A DNA stretch of 64,000 nt from Ornithinibacillus contaminans (GTDB lineage Bacteria > Bacillota > Bacilli > Bacillales > Amphibacillaceae): assembly GCF_001038425.2 (NCBI RefSeq), contig NZ_LDPV02000053.1, forward strand, positions 215,321-279,320. Reading direction: 5' to 3'. The notes under the pieces are model-generated. The model was not told the DNA's origin and ran no database searches. It saw only the letters and a list, made by a program, of their open reading frames with translations. Position numbers and translations under genes: made by a program. Below are positions 51,120 through 62,000 of this stretch, piece after piece. The first letter of the stretch is position 1. Every line of letters begins with the position of its first letter.

Positions 51120-51902
51120 ATGAAATTAGGAATTGGTTCTCTGAAAAAGAAAGTGATTGTTGGCGTAGTAGCAGTAGGGGTGTTCACAAGCTCAACAGTA
51201 GCATTTGCGAATACCGATGCAGGAGCAAAATTACGGGAATGGTATCAAGGAATGTTTAATCAATCTGTTGAGGATATTGGTGAAGAGGTTACCGCTTATG
51301 GACAAAGTAAGCTACCAGGTTTAGCTGCGGAATACAATGCAATTAAGGATGAAGCACAGGTTGATATTGATTTATCAAGAGAGTTAGAATCTGGACAATC
51401 TATTGAAGAAATTATTAATGCTAAATTAAGTCATATCGAATCATTAGATGCAGAACAACAAGCTATTTTATCAGAGATTGGATTAGAGTATTATGATGTG
51501 TTTCTTGATGGATACTTCCAAATTCAAAACCTATCCGCTCAAGGCTTAAACTATGCTACTAATGATTTGACTTCTTTCACAGGTGCTGCTGGACAAGCTG
51601 CCGTTGAGCAATTGACAACTGATATTAACACTGCTCGTGATGAAGCTGTAGCTGAGTTAGAGGAAGCAATCCAACAAGCACAAGAGGCATTGGCAGCTGA
51701 AATAAATAATCAAGAAGAAATCACAGTTCGTAACTTGAAGAATCAAGTTGATTGGACAATTGAAGATTTACGTGGCCAAGTGACCGCATTACTTGATTCA
51801 TTAGTGGAAGAACAACAAGCTATCATTACCGCTAAAGCGCAAGAATTAGAAGATGCAGCTAAAGCCGCATTAGACAGTGTTGTAGAAGGAATTAATGAGT
51901 AA
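51120..51902 (+). CDS. Secreted helical coiled-coil protein (cluster protein B)
   Basis: 260 residues, family not recognised. A clear signal peptide ends STVAFA-N (about residue 30). The mature part is almost entirely helical, rich in Glu, Gln and Ala, with a long heptad-like stretch (about 165-255: INTARDEAVAELEEAIQQAQ and further) that predicts coiled coil. It has no Cys. Its N-terminal mature part KLREWYQGMFNQSVEDI resembles MLSKWFDNKTQESISEI in the next protein, so the two are likely paralogues. Strong AAGGGAG ribosome-binding site. A structural or surface role is a guess. Confidence 0.75.
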   Translation: MKLGIGSLKKKVIVGVVAVGVFTSSTVAFANTDAGAKLREWYQGMFNQSVEDIGEEVTAYGQSKLPGLAAEYNAIKDEAQVDIDLSRELESGQSIEEIINAKLSHIESLDAEQQAILSEIGLEYYDVFLDGYFQIQNLSAQGLNYATNDLTSFTGAAGQAAVEQLTTDINTARDEAVAELEEAIQQAQEALAAEINNQEEITVRNLKNQVDWTIEDLRGQVTALLDSLVEEQQAIITAKAQELEDAAKAALDSVVEGINE

Positions 51903-51963
51903 ATGATATCCAGGTAGGATCTCTAGCAATAGAGGTCCTACTACCAATTGGGAGGTACATGTT

Positions 51964-52455
51964 ATGAAAGGAATCAAGCTCCCTAAAAAGCTGATAAGTG
52001 TGATTGTGATAGTTGTCGTACTAGGAAGTGGTGTCAAGATTGCTTTTGCCGATCAGGACATCTCTTTTATGCTGTCCAAATGGTTTGATAACAAAACACA
52101 GGAATCCATTTCGGAGATTGATCAGGCAATTGAAAAAGAACAGATGGAACAAACAGAGCGACTAAAAAAAGAGCTCCAGGATGCGATTCAAAACGCAGAG
52201 GAGCAGCTCGATACGTTTGTGGATACGGAAAAAACGACTAGAGTACAGGAATTAGAGGATTACGCAACTGATTTAATCCAAGGTATTGATATGGAAACAG
52301 ATGCGAGTCAGGAAATTAAGCAGCAACTAGAACAAATTTTACAGCAGGCGAAAGACGAAATGAATGCAGTCGTTACCTCCAAACAAGCGTCGCAATCAGC
52401 GGACGGACAAAGCGACGATCAGGAAGAGGATGAAGTCACTTCAAACCAAGAATAA
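51964..52455 (+). CDS. Secreted coiled-coil protein (cluster protein C)
   Basis: 163 residues, family not recognised. A signal peptide (about 1-28, ending KIAFA-D) precedes a highly charged, Gln/Glu-rich helical region (about 45-140: EIDQAIEKEQMEQTERLKKE and QELEDYATDLIQGID) and an acidic, Ser/Asp/Glu-rich unstructured tail. It has no Cys and no sortase motif. It shares the LxxW-aromatic entry motif with protein B. The gap to B is 61 bases, and the signal peptidase gene follows within 21 bases, suggesting cotranscription. Confidence 0.72.
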   Translation: MKGIKLPKKLISVIVIVVVLGSGVKIAFADQDISFMLSKWFDNKTQESISEIDQAIEKEQMEQTERLKKELQDAIQNAEEQLDTFVDTEKTTRVQELEDYATDLIQGIDMETDASQEIKQQLEQILQQAKDEMNAVVTSKQASQSADGQSDDQEEDEVTSNQE

Positions 52456-52476
52456 CGAAAGGCAAAGGTGATGCTA

Positions 52477-53019
52477 ATGGAAACGAATATCGCACTAGAG
52501 AATAAAATTGGAACAGCAACTACTACAGCTGAGAAGAAATCAAGTTTTTTGAGCTGGGTGATCTTTCTAGTTGTTACCGGTTGTTTATTTCTTTTAATTA
52601 AATATGCCATTAGTTTTACGGTTATTTCTGGTAATTCGATGAATCCTACGTTAGAAGATGGGGACGTATTGCTAACAAATCAAATAGCCTATACGGTAGA
52701 AACAGAGGATATCGTTGTTTACCGAGATGAGGGTGGATTCCATGTTATTAAGCGTGTGATTGGATTACCGGGTGATCGGGTTGCGATTGAAGATGGTGTT
52801 GTCTTTGTCAATGGTGAAGCATTGGAAGAAGCCTATACGACCGGACTCTCAATTGATATGCCTGAAATGGTAGTACCTGATCATGCGTATTTTCTAGTCG
52901 GAGATAATCGTGTACCTGGTGCGAGCTTGGATAGTAGAAGTGAGCAAGTTGGAGCAATTAATGAAGAGCAAATTATAGGAGAAGCGGTTGTGTCATTGCT
53001 TCCTTTTGGAGGTCTTTAG
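52477..53019 (+). CDS. Type I signal peptidase dedicated to the secreted-protein cluster
   Basis: 180 residues with one N-terminal membrane segment (about 24-45). The bacterial-type Ser-Lys dyad is present: S54 in SGNSMNP and K92 in VIKRVIGLPGD; the later box VGDNR...SLDSR is also intact. It would cleave signal peptides on the outer membrane face. GTG 52468 and ATG 52471 lie in the AAAGGTG ribosome-binding region, so ATG 52477 is chosen. As the last gene of a set of small exported helical proteins, it may process them specifically, as SipW does for TasA; that link is inference. Confidence 0.88.
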   Translation: METNIALENKIGTATTTAEKKSSFLSWVIFLVVTGCLFLLIKYAISFTVISGNSMNPTLEDGDVLLTNQIAYTVETEDIVVYRDEGGFHVIKRVIGLPGDRVAIEDGVVFVNGEALEEAYTTGLSIDMPEMVVPDHAYFLVGDNRVPGASLDSRSEQVGAINEEQIIGEAVVSLLPFGGL

Positions 53020-53078
53020 ACTGTAAACGCGGCTAGCAAAAAGCAGACTTCGTAACGTTTTAAAATTGGAATATACCT

Positions 53079-53130
53079 AAAGTGCCCCCGAATAGTCAAG
53101 ATATTGTTGACTATTCGGGGGCGCTTTAGC
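53079..53130. terminator. Strong bidirectional terminator
   Basis: AGTGCCCCCGAATAGTCAA and TTGACTATTCGGGGGCGCT form a 19-bp stem with a G-U pair between the convergent signal peptidase and proline dehydrogenase genes. Confidence 0.9.
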
Positions 53131-53142
53131 TTGTTCTGTTTT

Positions 53143-54123
53143 TTATTTTTGCTTTTTCTTCTTCGTTAATCTACCAAGTAAAAAGGCACCAGCTGCGACA
53201 CCTAAAACGGTATTTGTTTTCTTATTGAAAACTTGCTTAACAACTAAATTCACATTTTGCGGACGTTCAGCTAGACGGCGCATGTAGTAGCCATACCAAT
53301 CATCCCCGAATGGTACATACGTACAGAAATTATAGCCTTCTTTCGCAAGCTCTAATTGTAGCTCTTTACGGAAGCCATAAAGCATTTGGAATTCGAACTT
53401 GTCCAAAGGAATGTTGTTCTCTTTGACAAATTCCTTCACATGATTGATGATGCGGTGATCATGAGTCGCCACTGATGTGAATTTTCCACTTAATAGGTGG
53501 TACTCGATCAGTTTTAAGAAGTTTTGATCGATATCTTTTTTGTCTTGAAACGCAACTGTTTCTGGTTCTTTGTAGGCACCTTTTACAATGCGCAGACGAT
53601 AATCCTTGTATTTTTCAATGTTTCTAACAGATTCATAGAAATAAGCTTGGATAACCGTTCCGATATTATCATAATCCGCTGAAAGCTCATCAATAAGATC
53701 GAATGAAGGTTTTAAGTGACCATAATCCTCCATATCAAAATTGATAAAGATTCCATATTCATTCGCTTTGGAAACGATTTCTTTCAAGTTTTGTTTACAA
53801 AAATCATAGTCAATATCAAGCCCAAGTTGAGTTGGTTTTAGGGAAATATGAGCATCAACTTCATTCGTGTGAATTGCTTCAATTACCTCGAGAATTTGAT
53901 TTTTTGCTTTAATCGCTTCTTCTTCCTCAACTACAAATTCCCCTAGATTATCAATTGTGGCAGAGATTCCATGTATATTTAACTCTTTCACACTTTGAAT
54001 CATTTCTTCTATATTCGTACCAGCAACAACTGACTGAGCACCTAATTTTAAACCATATTTTTTTGCAGCATTATTTAAAAACTGATTTTGTGACATCTCC
54101 ATGAAGAAATCCTTCAATACCAT
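53143..54123 (-). CDS. putB: Proline dehydrogenase with hydrophobic C-terminal tail
   Basis: 326 residues. An FAD-dependent barrel of the PutB/FadM type that oxidises proline to pyrroline-5-carboxylate and feeds electrons to quinone. Visible motifs are LKPTQLGLDID (about 95-105), FDMEDYGH, LRIVKGAYKEP (near 178) and the C-terminal YGYYMRRLAERPQNV (near 272) with the substrate-binding arginines. Bacillus relatives are about 303 residues; here a hydrophobic stretch (TVLGVAAGAFLLGRL) and a lysine-rich end are added, which could anchor it to the membrane. It is a single gene; the dehydrogenase for the next step (PutC) is not adjacent. Confidence 0.9.
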   Translation of the reverse strand: MVLKDFFMEMSQNQFLNNAAKKYGLKLGAQSVVAGTNIEEMIQSVKELNIHGISATIDNLGEFVVEEEEAIKAKNQILEVIEAIHTNEVDAHISLKPTQLGLDIDYDFCKQNLKEIVSKANEYGIFINFDMEDYGHLKPSFDLIDELSADYDNIGTVIQAYFYESVRNIEKYKDYRLRIVKGAYKEPETVAFQDKKDIDQNFLKLIEYHLLSGKFTSVATHDHRIINHVKEFVKENNIPLDKFEFQMLYGFRKELQLELAKEGYNFCTYVPFGDDWYGYYMRRLAERPQNVNLVVKQVFNKKTNTVLGVAAGAFLLGRLTKKKKQK

Positions 54124-54170
54124 ACATCATACCCTCTTTAACATTTTTCTTTTATTATATCGGAAAGTAG

Positions 54171-54200
54171 GGGTGCCTGTCACTTCCCGAATTATGTCGA
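54171..54200 (-). repeat. Dispersed repeat copy 4, carrying the CtaG stop codon
   Basis: GGGTGCCTGTCACTTCCCGA followed by ATTATGTCGA, a diverged reverse-orientation copy. Read on the minus strand, the TCGACATAA part gives the last codons and stop of the CtaG gene. Confidence 0.75.
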
Positions 54201-54998
54201 TTTATATTTCGGTTGACTTAAAGGGATTCTCGGGGCTGCAGCGTTATACCATTGGTAGCAAAGAATATAGATGATGAGAGCATCAATCAGATCACCCCCA
54301 TAATACATCAGCATTCCCCCGCTTTCCGCTTGGATTCTGGTGATTCCAGTGGGCGGATAAGCATAGATCATTTTAGCCAATATCGAATGAGCGGCGAATG
54401 CTAACACTAAGACAACAGAGCGATATTGGTAGCTTTTCCGATGGGATACGGGATCAATATAAATCATAGACGCAGTAAACAAATAGCCTGCTAAAAAGAT
54501 ATGGATATGAATAATCGTGTGAAGTAATAGATTTTCATGCATAAGGGAATACAGGTTAGTTTTATAGAGTAGCCAAAGCCCTCCTATATTTAGAATAGAG
54601 GCGACGATAGGATGATGAAGAAAACGGATTGGACTCGAACGAAGAAGTCCAGTGATTCTCCTCGCCAACCTGGTGGAAGTAGCGCGCAGCAGGAGTGTCA
54701 TTGGCGCACTTAAAACAAGTAACAAGGGAGCAAGCATCCCAAGTAGCAAATGGGCTACCATATGAGCATTGAAATCTGTATGGGCAAGCTGTGCCAGTGG
54801 CCCGGACACAGCGATAAGGGCACAAAAAATCCCGACAATAAAAAATGTAAGACGATACCTAGGCCATTTCTTAAAGCGCAGGTTGGAAATTTTTATTCCA
54901 ATTAGATAGAGAACGAGTGCAATAAGAAAGGTAACTGAAAAAAATACCTCAGCGACTGCAAAGGAACTTATAGCATGAGCATGTACACCATTATGCAT
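54192..54998 (-). CDS. ctaG: CtaG-type cytochrome c oxidase assembly protein
   Basis: 268 residues with about seven membrane segments, caa3_CtaG family. Conserved histidine-containing stretches include HTDFNAHMVAHLLLGMLAPLLLVLSAP (about 73-99) and ENLLLHTIIHIHIFLAGYLF (about 155-174), plus GGDLIDALIIYILCYQWY near the end. It helps assemble the copper centre of caa3-type oxidase. The ATG at 55016 is weaker than the ATG at 54998, which follows CAGGTGG and overlaps the end of the upstream DUF2243 gene by 8 bases (ATGCATAA). The stop codon lies inside a dispersed repeat. No cytochrome oxidase genes adjoin it. Confidence 0.88.
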   Translation of the reverse strand: MHNGVHAHAISSFAVAEVFFSVTFLIALVLYLIGIKISNLRFKKWPRYRLTFFIVGIFCALIAVSGPLAQLAHTDFNAHMVAHLLLGMLAPLLLVLSAPMTLLLRATSTRLARRITGLLRSSPIRFLHHPIVASILNIGGLWLLYKTNLYSLMHENLLLHTIIHIHIFLAGYLFTASMIYIDPVSHRKSYQYRSVVLVLAFAAHSILAKMIYAYPPTGITRIQAESGGMLMYYGGDLIDALIIYILCYQWYNAAAPRIPLSQPKYKST

Positions 54999-55530
54999 GC
55001 TTTTCCACCTGATCATTACGACCTAGAAGAATAAGGATAATCCCTGCAATTGTTAGAACAGAGGCTGTTACAATCATTGTAATGTCATAATAAATAAGAT
55101 TATCAACATAGCGAATTTGATGGATGCGCATTACTTTATGCTGGATCGTGCCATCATACAAATTGAAGAGCCCTGCACCAAATAGTAGCCCCCCTAGCCA
55201 GCTTTTAAATTGGAACGTACCTCTCCGCTTGATATCGGCAAACAAAAACAATCCAGCTACCGTTGCAAACCAGCTCACAGCATGGAATATCCCATCAGAA
55301 AATACTCCAACAGATGTGGTGGCGCGATCATAGAAGTGGTGCCATCCTAACATTTGATGAAAGATCGCTTCGTCAATAAAAGCGATTAAGCCCAATCCGA
55401 AGAGAAAGCCGGAGATAATATTACGATTAGAAAAGACCGATGAATTAATCTTACTCACTCCCTTATTACTACTTCTTTGGAAAGTTTTTACACTATTAGT
55501 ATAGTAGCCATTTAGTATCAATATATTCAA
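54991..55530 (-). CDS. DUF2243 membrane protein
   Basis: Up to 179 residues with four membrane segments (about 37-55, 80-100, 108-125 and 145-168) and the DUF2243 signature GFIDEAIFHQ-like sequence (here AFIDEAIFHQMLGWHHFYD), FSDGIFHAVSW and LFNLYDGTIQHKVMRIHQIRY. Function unknown; it commonly pairs with CtaG-type genes, and here the stop codon overlaps the CtaG start. The first 24-27 residues are doubtful: the best ribosome-binding site (AAGGGAG) lies just before residue 27, where only GTG or ATT codons are available, so the protein may begin near there. Confidence 0.8.
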   Translation of the reverse strand: MNILILNGYYTNSVKTFQRSSNKGVSKINSSVFSNRNIISGFLFGLGLIAFIDEAIFHQMLGWHHFYDRATTSVGVFSDGIFHAVSWFATVAGLFLFADIKRRGTFQFKSWLGGLLFGAGLFNLYDGTIQHKVMRIHQIRYVDNLIYYDITMIVTASVLTIAGIILILLGRNDQVEKHA

Positions 55531-55541
55531 ATTAAATATTA

Positions 55542-55570
55542 TTCGACAAAAATCGGGTGGTGCCAGGCAC
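55542..55570 (+). repeat. Dispersed repeat copy 5
   Basis: TTCGACAAAAATCGGG followed by TGGTGCCAGGCAC. It lies between the DUF2243 gene and the riboswitch leader. The two changes relative to copies 2 and 3 lie in the middle part. Confidence 0.85.
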
Positions 55571-55707
55571 TAAGTCCTAGTTAATATAACTCAAATTTCC
55601 TGGGGTGTATTGTTTTCATTGGTAAAATAAGGTATTCTATCCTATGGAATAATTAGATAATTTATCCTGTTTTGATTTGTTTTTACAGTTTAATAATTTC
55701 AAATGAA

Positions 55708-55783
55708 GTAGCAAACTCGTTGAAAGGCGAGGGCGCAAAGCCACAGGTCTAAAGCAGTAGCTGCTATGACGGCTGGGTTGCCA
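55708..55783 (+). ncRNA. Second cyclic di-GMP-I riboswitch (GEMM-I) aptamer
   Basis: Close to the class I consensus: GCAAACTCG; a P2 stem (CTCG/CGAG) closed by a GAAA tetraloop; GGGCGCAAAGCCACAGGTCTA; then CTATGACGGCTGGGTTGCC, with GTTGC pairing the opening GCAAC-like arm. It precedes the RHS protein gene by about 230 bases, with a terminator between them. The region 55571-55707 shows no gene and only weak promoter-like sequence. Recognition is by motif only. Confidence 0.92.
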
Positions 55784-55796
55784 AGTTGAGGTTAAG

Positions 55797-55829
55797 TAGG
55801 CATTCTGGCTTAGGAATGTCTATTTTTTT
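55797..55829 (+). terminator. Expression-platform terminator of the second c-di-GMP riboswitch
   Basis: TAGGCATTC and GAATGTCTA (one G-U pair) close on an 8-base loop followed by T7, 13 bases after the aptamer. The following 55830-56015 is a leader with no further gene. Confidence 0.88.
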
Positions 55830-56015
55830 GTTTCTACAAATCTATCCGTAAAAAAAGGGGGTAAGTCATGTAACGATAATATGAAATTCAACTTTGTTTT
55901 ATAGTCACCTTAGAGCTCTCCTAATCTCTTAAACAAAACACTGAATGTAAGCTACTAATTTTACCACCAACCTATTCAAAAGAAACGTCATACCAACTAT
56001 ACGAGGGGGGATTTT

Positions 56016-59000
56016 ATGTCTTGGAAAAAATATAAAAAGACAAGAAAAGTACTTATTCTATTCCTAGCATTTTTATTAATTTTTACTAGTATGCCACTTG
56101 CAACGATTGCACAAGGAACAATTACAAATCAAAACAATACACCATATGAACCAGACTTCATGAATCCGGAATCGATAATGGACTTCATGCCAAGGACAGG
56201 TCAAGATCCTGTTCCGATTCCTAATCCAGTACAAGGGGCTCAGCCAACTTTACCTAATGCGGTTACTGGAGATACTACGCCAACTACTGCACCACAGGAA
56301 AGAAGTTATGACACCACAGCTGAGAATACTCTATCTGATCATCCAGTAGATGTTGCCACAGGTAAACTGAATCTATCAGAAATAGATTTACAGTTACCTG
56401 GTATCGGAATGGACTACTTAGTAGAACGAACCTATCAACCAGGGGCTGAAAATAATCAAGTCTGGCAATCGAATCTATTTAATGAATTGCGATTATATGC
56501 TGAGTATCACATCGCAGAAACTAGATTTGATGGAAGCATTAATACATATGATTTTGTGAAAGGCTCTGATGATGCTTATATCACAAGCTATGATGATGAT
56601 CCTTTAATCAACTATGAATTAGACAAAGGGAGCTATGAAGCGTCAGAGGATAAATCGACTTTAATTCGTAACGATCAATTCGAATATGTTGTATCAAAGC
56701 CTGATGGGGCAAAAATCACCTATTATGGTTATTATGCTCCGTGGCGTTATGATACCAAGGATTCAGAGTTACCTGATTATCCTATACAAGACTCCAAATT
56801 AGGAAAAATGATCCGCTATGAAGATCGAAAAGGAAATGTCCTAACATTTGATTACGACCAGAATGGGAATATCGAAACTGTAACAGATACAACAGGACGG
56901 ACCACTAGTCTGGTCTGGAATAGTAATCACCAACTCCGTTCTATCGAAGATCCGTTTGGCCGCAAAGTGAGCTATTCCTATGATAGCTCAAATCGCTTAG
57001 AAACAGTCAAACAGGCAGACGGAAGAACGCTTAAGTATTCTTATGATGGTGAAAACCAGATTACTGCCATTACAGACGATCAAAAAACAATGGAGTTCGC
57101 CTATAACAGCAATGATCAAGTGACAAGTGTAAAAATGTATGGCAAGGAATACTATACGCTGTCCTATTCAGGTAAGGTCACGACTGTCACAGATGCCGGC
57201 GAACATGTCTGGAAATATGAACACAATGGAGAACAGGTTACTCGTGTGACTAATCCATTAAATGAAAAAACGACCTATACTTATGAGGATGATTTAATCA
57301 AAACAATCTCATCTCCTCAAGGTACGATTAGCTACGATTACGATGCCAAAGGAAATAAAGTATCGGAGACGAATCTAGCGGGTGGAAAAACAACCTATGT
57401 CTATGACTATGAAGATGTGAATACATGGGAACAGCCTGTTAAAATTATCGATCCATTTAAAGGGGAAACAACCTTTGAATACGATGCACAAGGGAATGTA
57501 ACGAAGCGTACAGATGCAACTGGTGTGGTAATTAACTTTACCTATGATGATAATGGGCAACTCACCCATATGACCGATGCAGCTGGTAATGTAACAGAAA
57601 TGGTATACAATGACCAAGGATTTGTTGAAAAAATCATCGATCCTTTAAAATATGAAACAATTTATTCGTATGATAATTTTGGTCGTGTATTATCAGAAAA
57701 GTTACCGAATGATGTTACCACCACCTTCACCTATGATAAACGTGGCAATGTGTTAACACGCACTGAAGGTGGTAAAACGACCAGCTATACCTATGATAAT
57801 AAAGGTAGACTGGAGACAATTAAGGATCCAATTAATCGTGTGACTTCCTACACGTACAATGGTCAAGGACTAGTGAAGACGATTACCGATGCGACAGGAA
57901 CAACCGAATATACGTACAATGCATTAGGTTATGTGAAAACAGTCAAAACACCACAAAGCGAAATCACGACCTATACAAGAGATGCACTTGGACGCCCTGA
58001 CACCATTAAACGACCAACCGAGACCGTAAATTATGATTACGGGCCGTTTGGCGTGACAGATGTCATCATTAAAACTGGAAAAAAGGAAAAGAGCTTTACG
58101 TATTCGTATGACAGCCGTGGGAATGTCACGGGAATTCGTGATAATTTTGGTCGTACGATCTCCTATACCTACAATGTGGAAGGTAAACGAACAAAATCTA
58201 TTGACCCAATTGGCCGTGTAAATGAATGGACCTATGATGCAGCAGGTCGTGAAAAGACATGGAAAGATCCAAATGGGAATATTACGGAATATGATTATGA
58301 TAAAAATGGTCTTTTAACAACTGCCTTTCATGCGAACGAAACAACGACTAAGTATGAATATGATGATAACCAACGCCTCACCAAGAAGACATTGCCAGAT
58401 AAAACGGTTGAATCCTATGGCTATGATGAAGCGGGATTCGTAACGAGTGTTACGAATGGTGCTGGTGAGAAGAGTAGGTACGTTTACAATTCGCAAGGTC
58501 GATTAAAGCAATTCATCGATCCACTAAATGGCGTAACCGAATACAGTTATGATAATGCAGGACGTGTTACGGCAGTTAAAGATCCGACTGGAAAAAGTAC
58601 ATCTTACGCATATGACAAACGAAATCGCGTGATTACAAACACGGATACTGCCGGTAGAACGATGCGTTTTGAATACGATGCCTTTAATCGTTTAACAGAA
58701 ATGACAGACCAAGCAGGACTTGTACATCAATGGAAATTCAATGAAGACGAAAATCAAGTCAGCTATACACATCCAGATGGTGAAAAAACAATTTATGATT
58801 ATGATTCTACTAATCAATTAACAACGATCACCGATCCATTAGGTAATCTCACTGAACTTAAGTATGATAGTCGAGGTCGTCTAATCGAACAAATTAATCC
58901 TTTAGGTGAAACAAACGAGTGGAAATACAATGATTTAGATCAATTGATCGAAGAAGTGGACACTGGCGGCTATTCAACGTCCTTTACGTATGATGAAAAA

Positions 59001-62000
59001 GGTAGAGTTGAAACAGTTACCGACCCGCTAGGCTTGACGACAACCGTTGTTTATAACAATTACTATGATCAACCAAAAGAAATTAAAGACCCTCGTGGCG
59101 GAATCATCAAGTACCAATATGATGTCATGGGACGAGAAACCTCCTATACGGATAAGTTAGGAAATGTATCACGAATTACCTATGATGAGATTGGTCGTGT
59201 AGAAACAACAACAAATGCATTAGAAGATACGTACTCGATGGACTATCACCCGCTCGGTGGAATTAGTAAGCTAATTGATCCTGAGGGTGGTGTATGGGAA
59301 TGGACTTATGATAAATTAGGTCGAGCAACTTCCCAGAAGGATCCAGAAGGGAATGTTACAGCATCTAGCTATGATGCAGCAAACCGACTAATTTCCCAAA
59401 CCGATGCAATGGGTCATAAATACGAATGGACCTATAATGCATTTGACCAGGTAAAAACTCAAATTGATCCATCAGGAAATAAAACAGTCTACACGTATTC
59501 GGAATTTGGGGAACTGGAGACGATCACAGATCCACTTGGAAATAAGATACATTATCAATATGATGCCCTAGGACGTCCAACAAAAGTGACCGATCAACGA
59601 AAAGCCACTACAGAATATGCGTATAATGCTGTAGGTCAAGTTACGAAAATTACAGACGCGCTTGGGTATACGAATCAATTTGATTATGATGGATTAGGAA
59701 ATGTCATCAAGCAAATTGATGCGCTTGGAAATACGGCTACATTCACATATGATGCTTATCGTCGTATCACGAGTGAAACAGATTTTCGCGGTAATACAAC
59801 AAGCTATGACTACGACAATAAGAATGGTATTACAACGATTACTAATCCTTTAGGGGAAGTGACGAAACTTACCTACGATAAATTGGATCAATTGGTATCT
59901 GTTACCGATGCTGCTGGTGGGAAAACCTCCTATGCTTATGATGTAGCAGGTCGTATTCTATCTGAAACGGATCCATTAGGCTATTCTGTCCAACTAGAAT
60001 ATGACGGATTGGATAATGTTATTGGTCTAATAAATGAAAACAACGAAAAAATCACGTATGAATATGATAAGGTCGGTAATCTTCTGAAAGAAATAGATCC
60101 ATTAGGAGATACGACAACTTATAACTATGATAAAAACTACCAGCTAAAACAAATGAAGGATGCTCGTGGCGGTGTTACTGCATTTGCCTACGATGAGCTT
60201 GGGAACATGACAAAGCAAATTGATCCAGAAGGCGGCGAATGGGAATTTGCCTATGATGCTTTGAATCGTGTAACTAAAACAACTGATCCATTAGGTGACC
60301 ACTACAGCTTCCAGTATGATGAACTAGGAAATGTAGTAGAGGAAACGGATCAAGCTGGCTATACAACGTCCTATGACTATGACAAACTGGGTCGTATGAT
60401 TGAGCAAGTCGCCTCAGACGATAGTAAGTGGACATACGACTATAATCCAAACGGATGGGTAACGAGCATTGTTGATCCGTTAGAAGGTGAAACAAGCTAC
60501 AACTACGATAAAAACGGGAATCTCACCAAGGAAACGGACGCATTAGGTCATGAACAAAAATATGTGTATGATGCTTTAAATCGCATGACAAAGTATGTGG
60601 ATGCTTCGGATTACGAGACTTCATGGGCATATGATGAACTAGGAAATGTCGTGAAAGAAACCAATGCACTTGGGGAATCAATCACGTATGACTATGACCC
60701 ATTAGCTAGATTAATAGAAGAAACATCACCAAGTGGTTTCAAATGGACATATGAGTATGATGCTGCTGGTAATTTAATAAAAGAAATTAATCCACTAGGT
60801 AATGAAACAAGCTACGACTATGATGCAGCACATCAATTAACTAAAGTAACCGATGCACTGGATGGGGAGACGAGCTATCAGTATGATCCTACCGGTAATT
60901 TAACAAAAATTATTGATGCAAATGGGAACTCCCGACAGTGGAACTATGATCTAAATGCAAATGTTACAAAAGAGATAGATGGCTTAGGAAATACACATTC
61001 CTACGCGTATGACTTAGCTGGACAATTGGTATCCGAAACCAATCGAAACGGTCAAACAATTGATTATGACTACACACCTCGAGGGGAAGTAGCACAAATC
61101 GATTTAGCTGGTTTGAAGCAAGAGTACGAGTATGACGCGCTTGGACGTCTTACGACTATGAAGTCACCAGATTCAGAAGACTCCTTCTCGTATGATGCAC
61201 TAGGACGAATTACGGCGCAACAAAACAAGACTGTTGGTAAAGGAATTTCCTTCGGGTATGATGCAGTTGGTAATATGACCAGCATGACCAATAGTGAAGA
61301 CCGTACGATTTCTTACAGCTATGATGAACGAAATCTGATGACATCCATGACGGATCCTCAGAAGAATAAGAGCACCTTCAGCTATGATGCACTCGGACGC
61401 CTTAGCGAACAGAAATCAGCTAATGGAACGAAAATTAATCAAACATATACGAAAGATGGTCAACTAGAACGTGTTGTTAATTCTAATCGTATTGGTGTTA
61501 TCTCTGGATTTAGCTATACGTATAATGAAGCAGGACAGCGTACAAAGCAGAAGGAAGCAAATGGTGCGGTAACGTCTTATAGTTATGATGCGCTAGATCG
61601 TTTAACAGCATTAGATTATTCATTGGAAAAACCAGAAGATATGACACCGGAATTACCAACTCAACAAGATAATCATGAAGATGAACAAGTAGGCGATGCA
61701 GAAGAGGCTACTTCACCAGAAAATAATAATCCAGGAACAGTCCCATCAGATGAAACACACGAATCTGATGAATCTGATTCAACGTCACCGTCTAAAGGTG
61801 ATACGGAAGAAGTTGATGACGAGAAACCAATGGATGAGGATACTGAGGAAGAAGCTACAGAATCAGACGATACAGAACAAAAAGACGGCAATAACCAAGG
61901 TGATCAAGCATCAGGCAATGTTTCTGATGACACCGGAAATGGAAATCAAGAGAAAGAATCCGGATTTTTCAAGAAAACATGGGAAAATGTAAAACAATTC

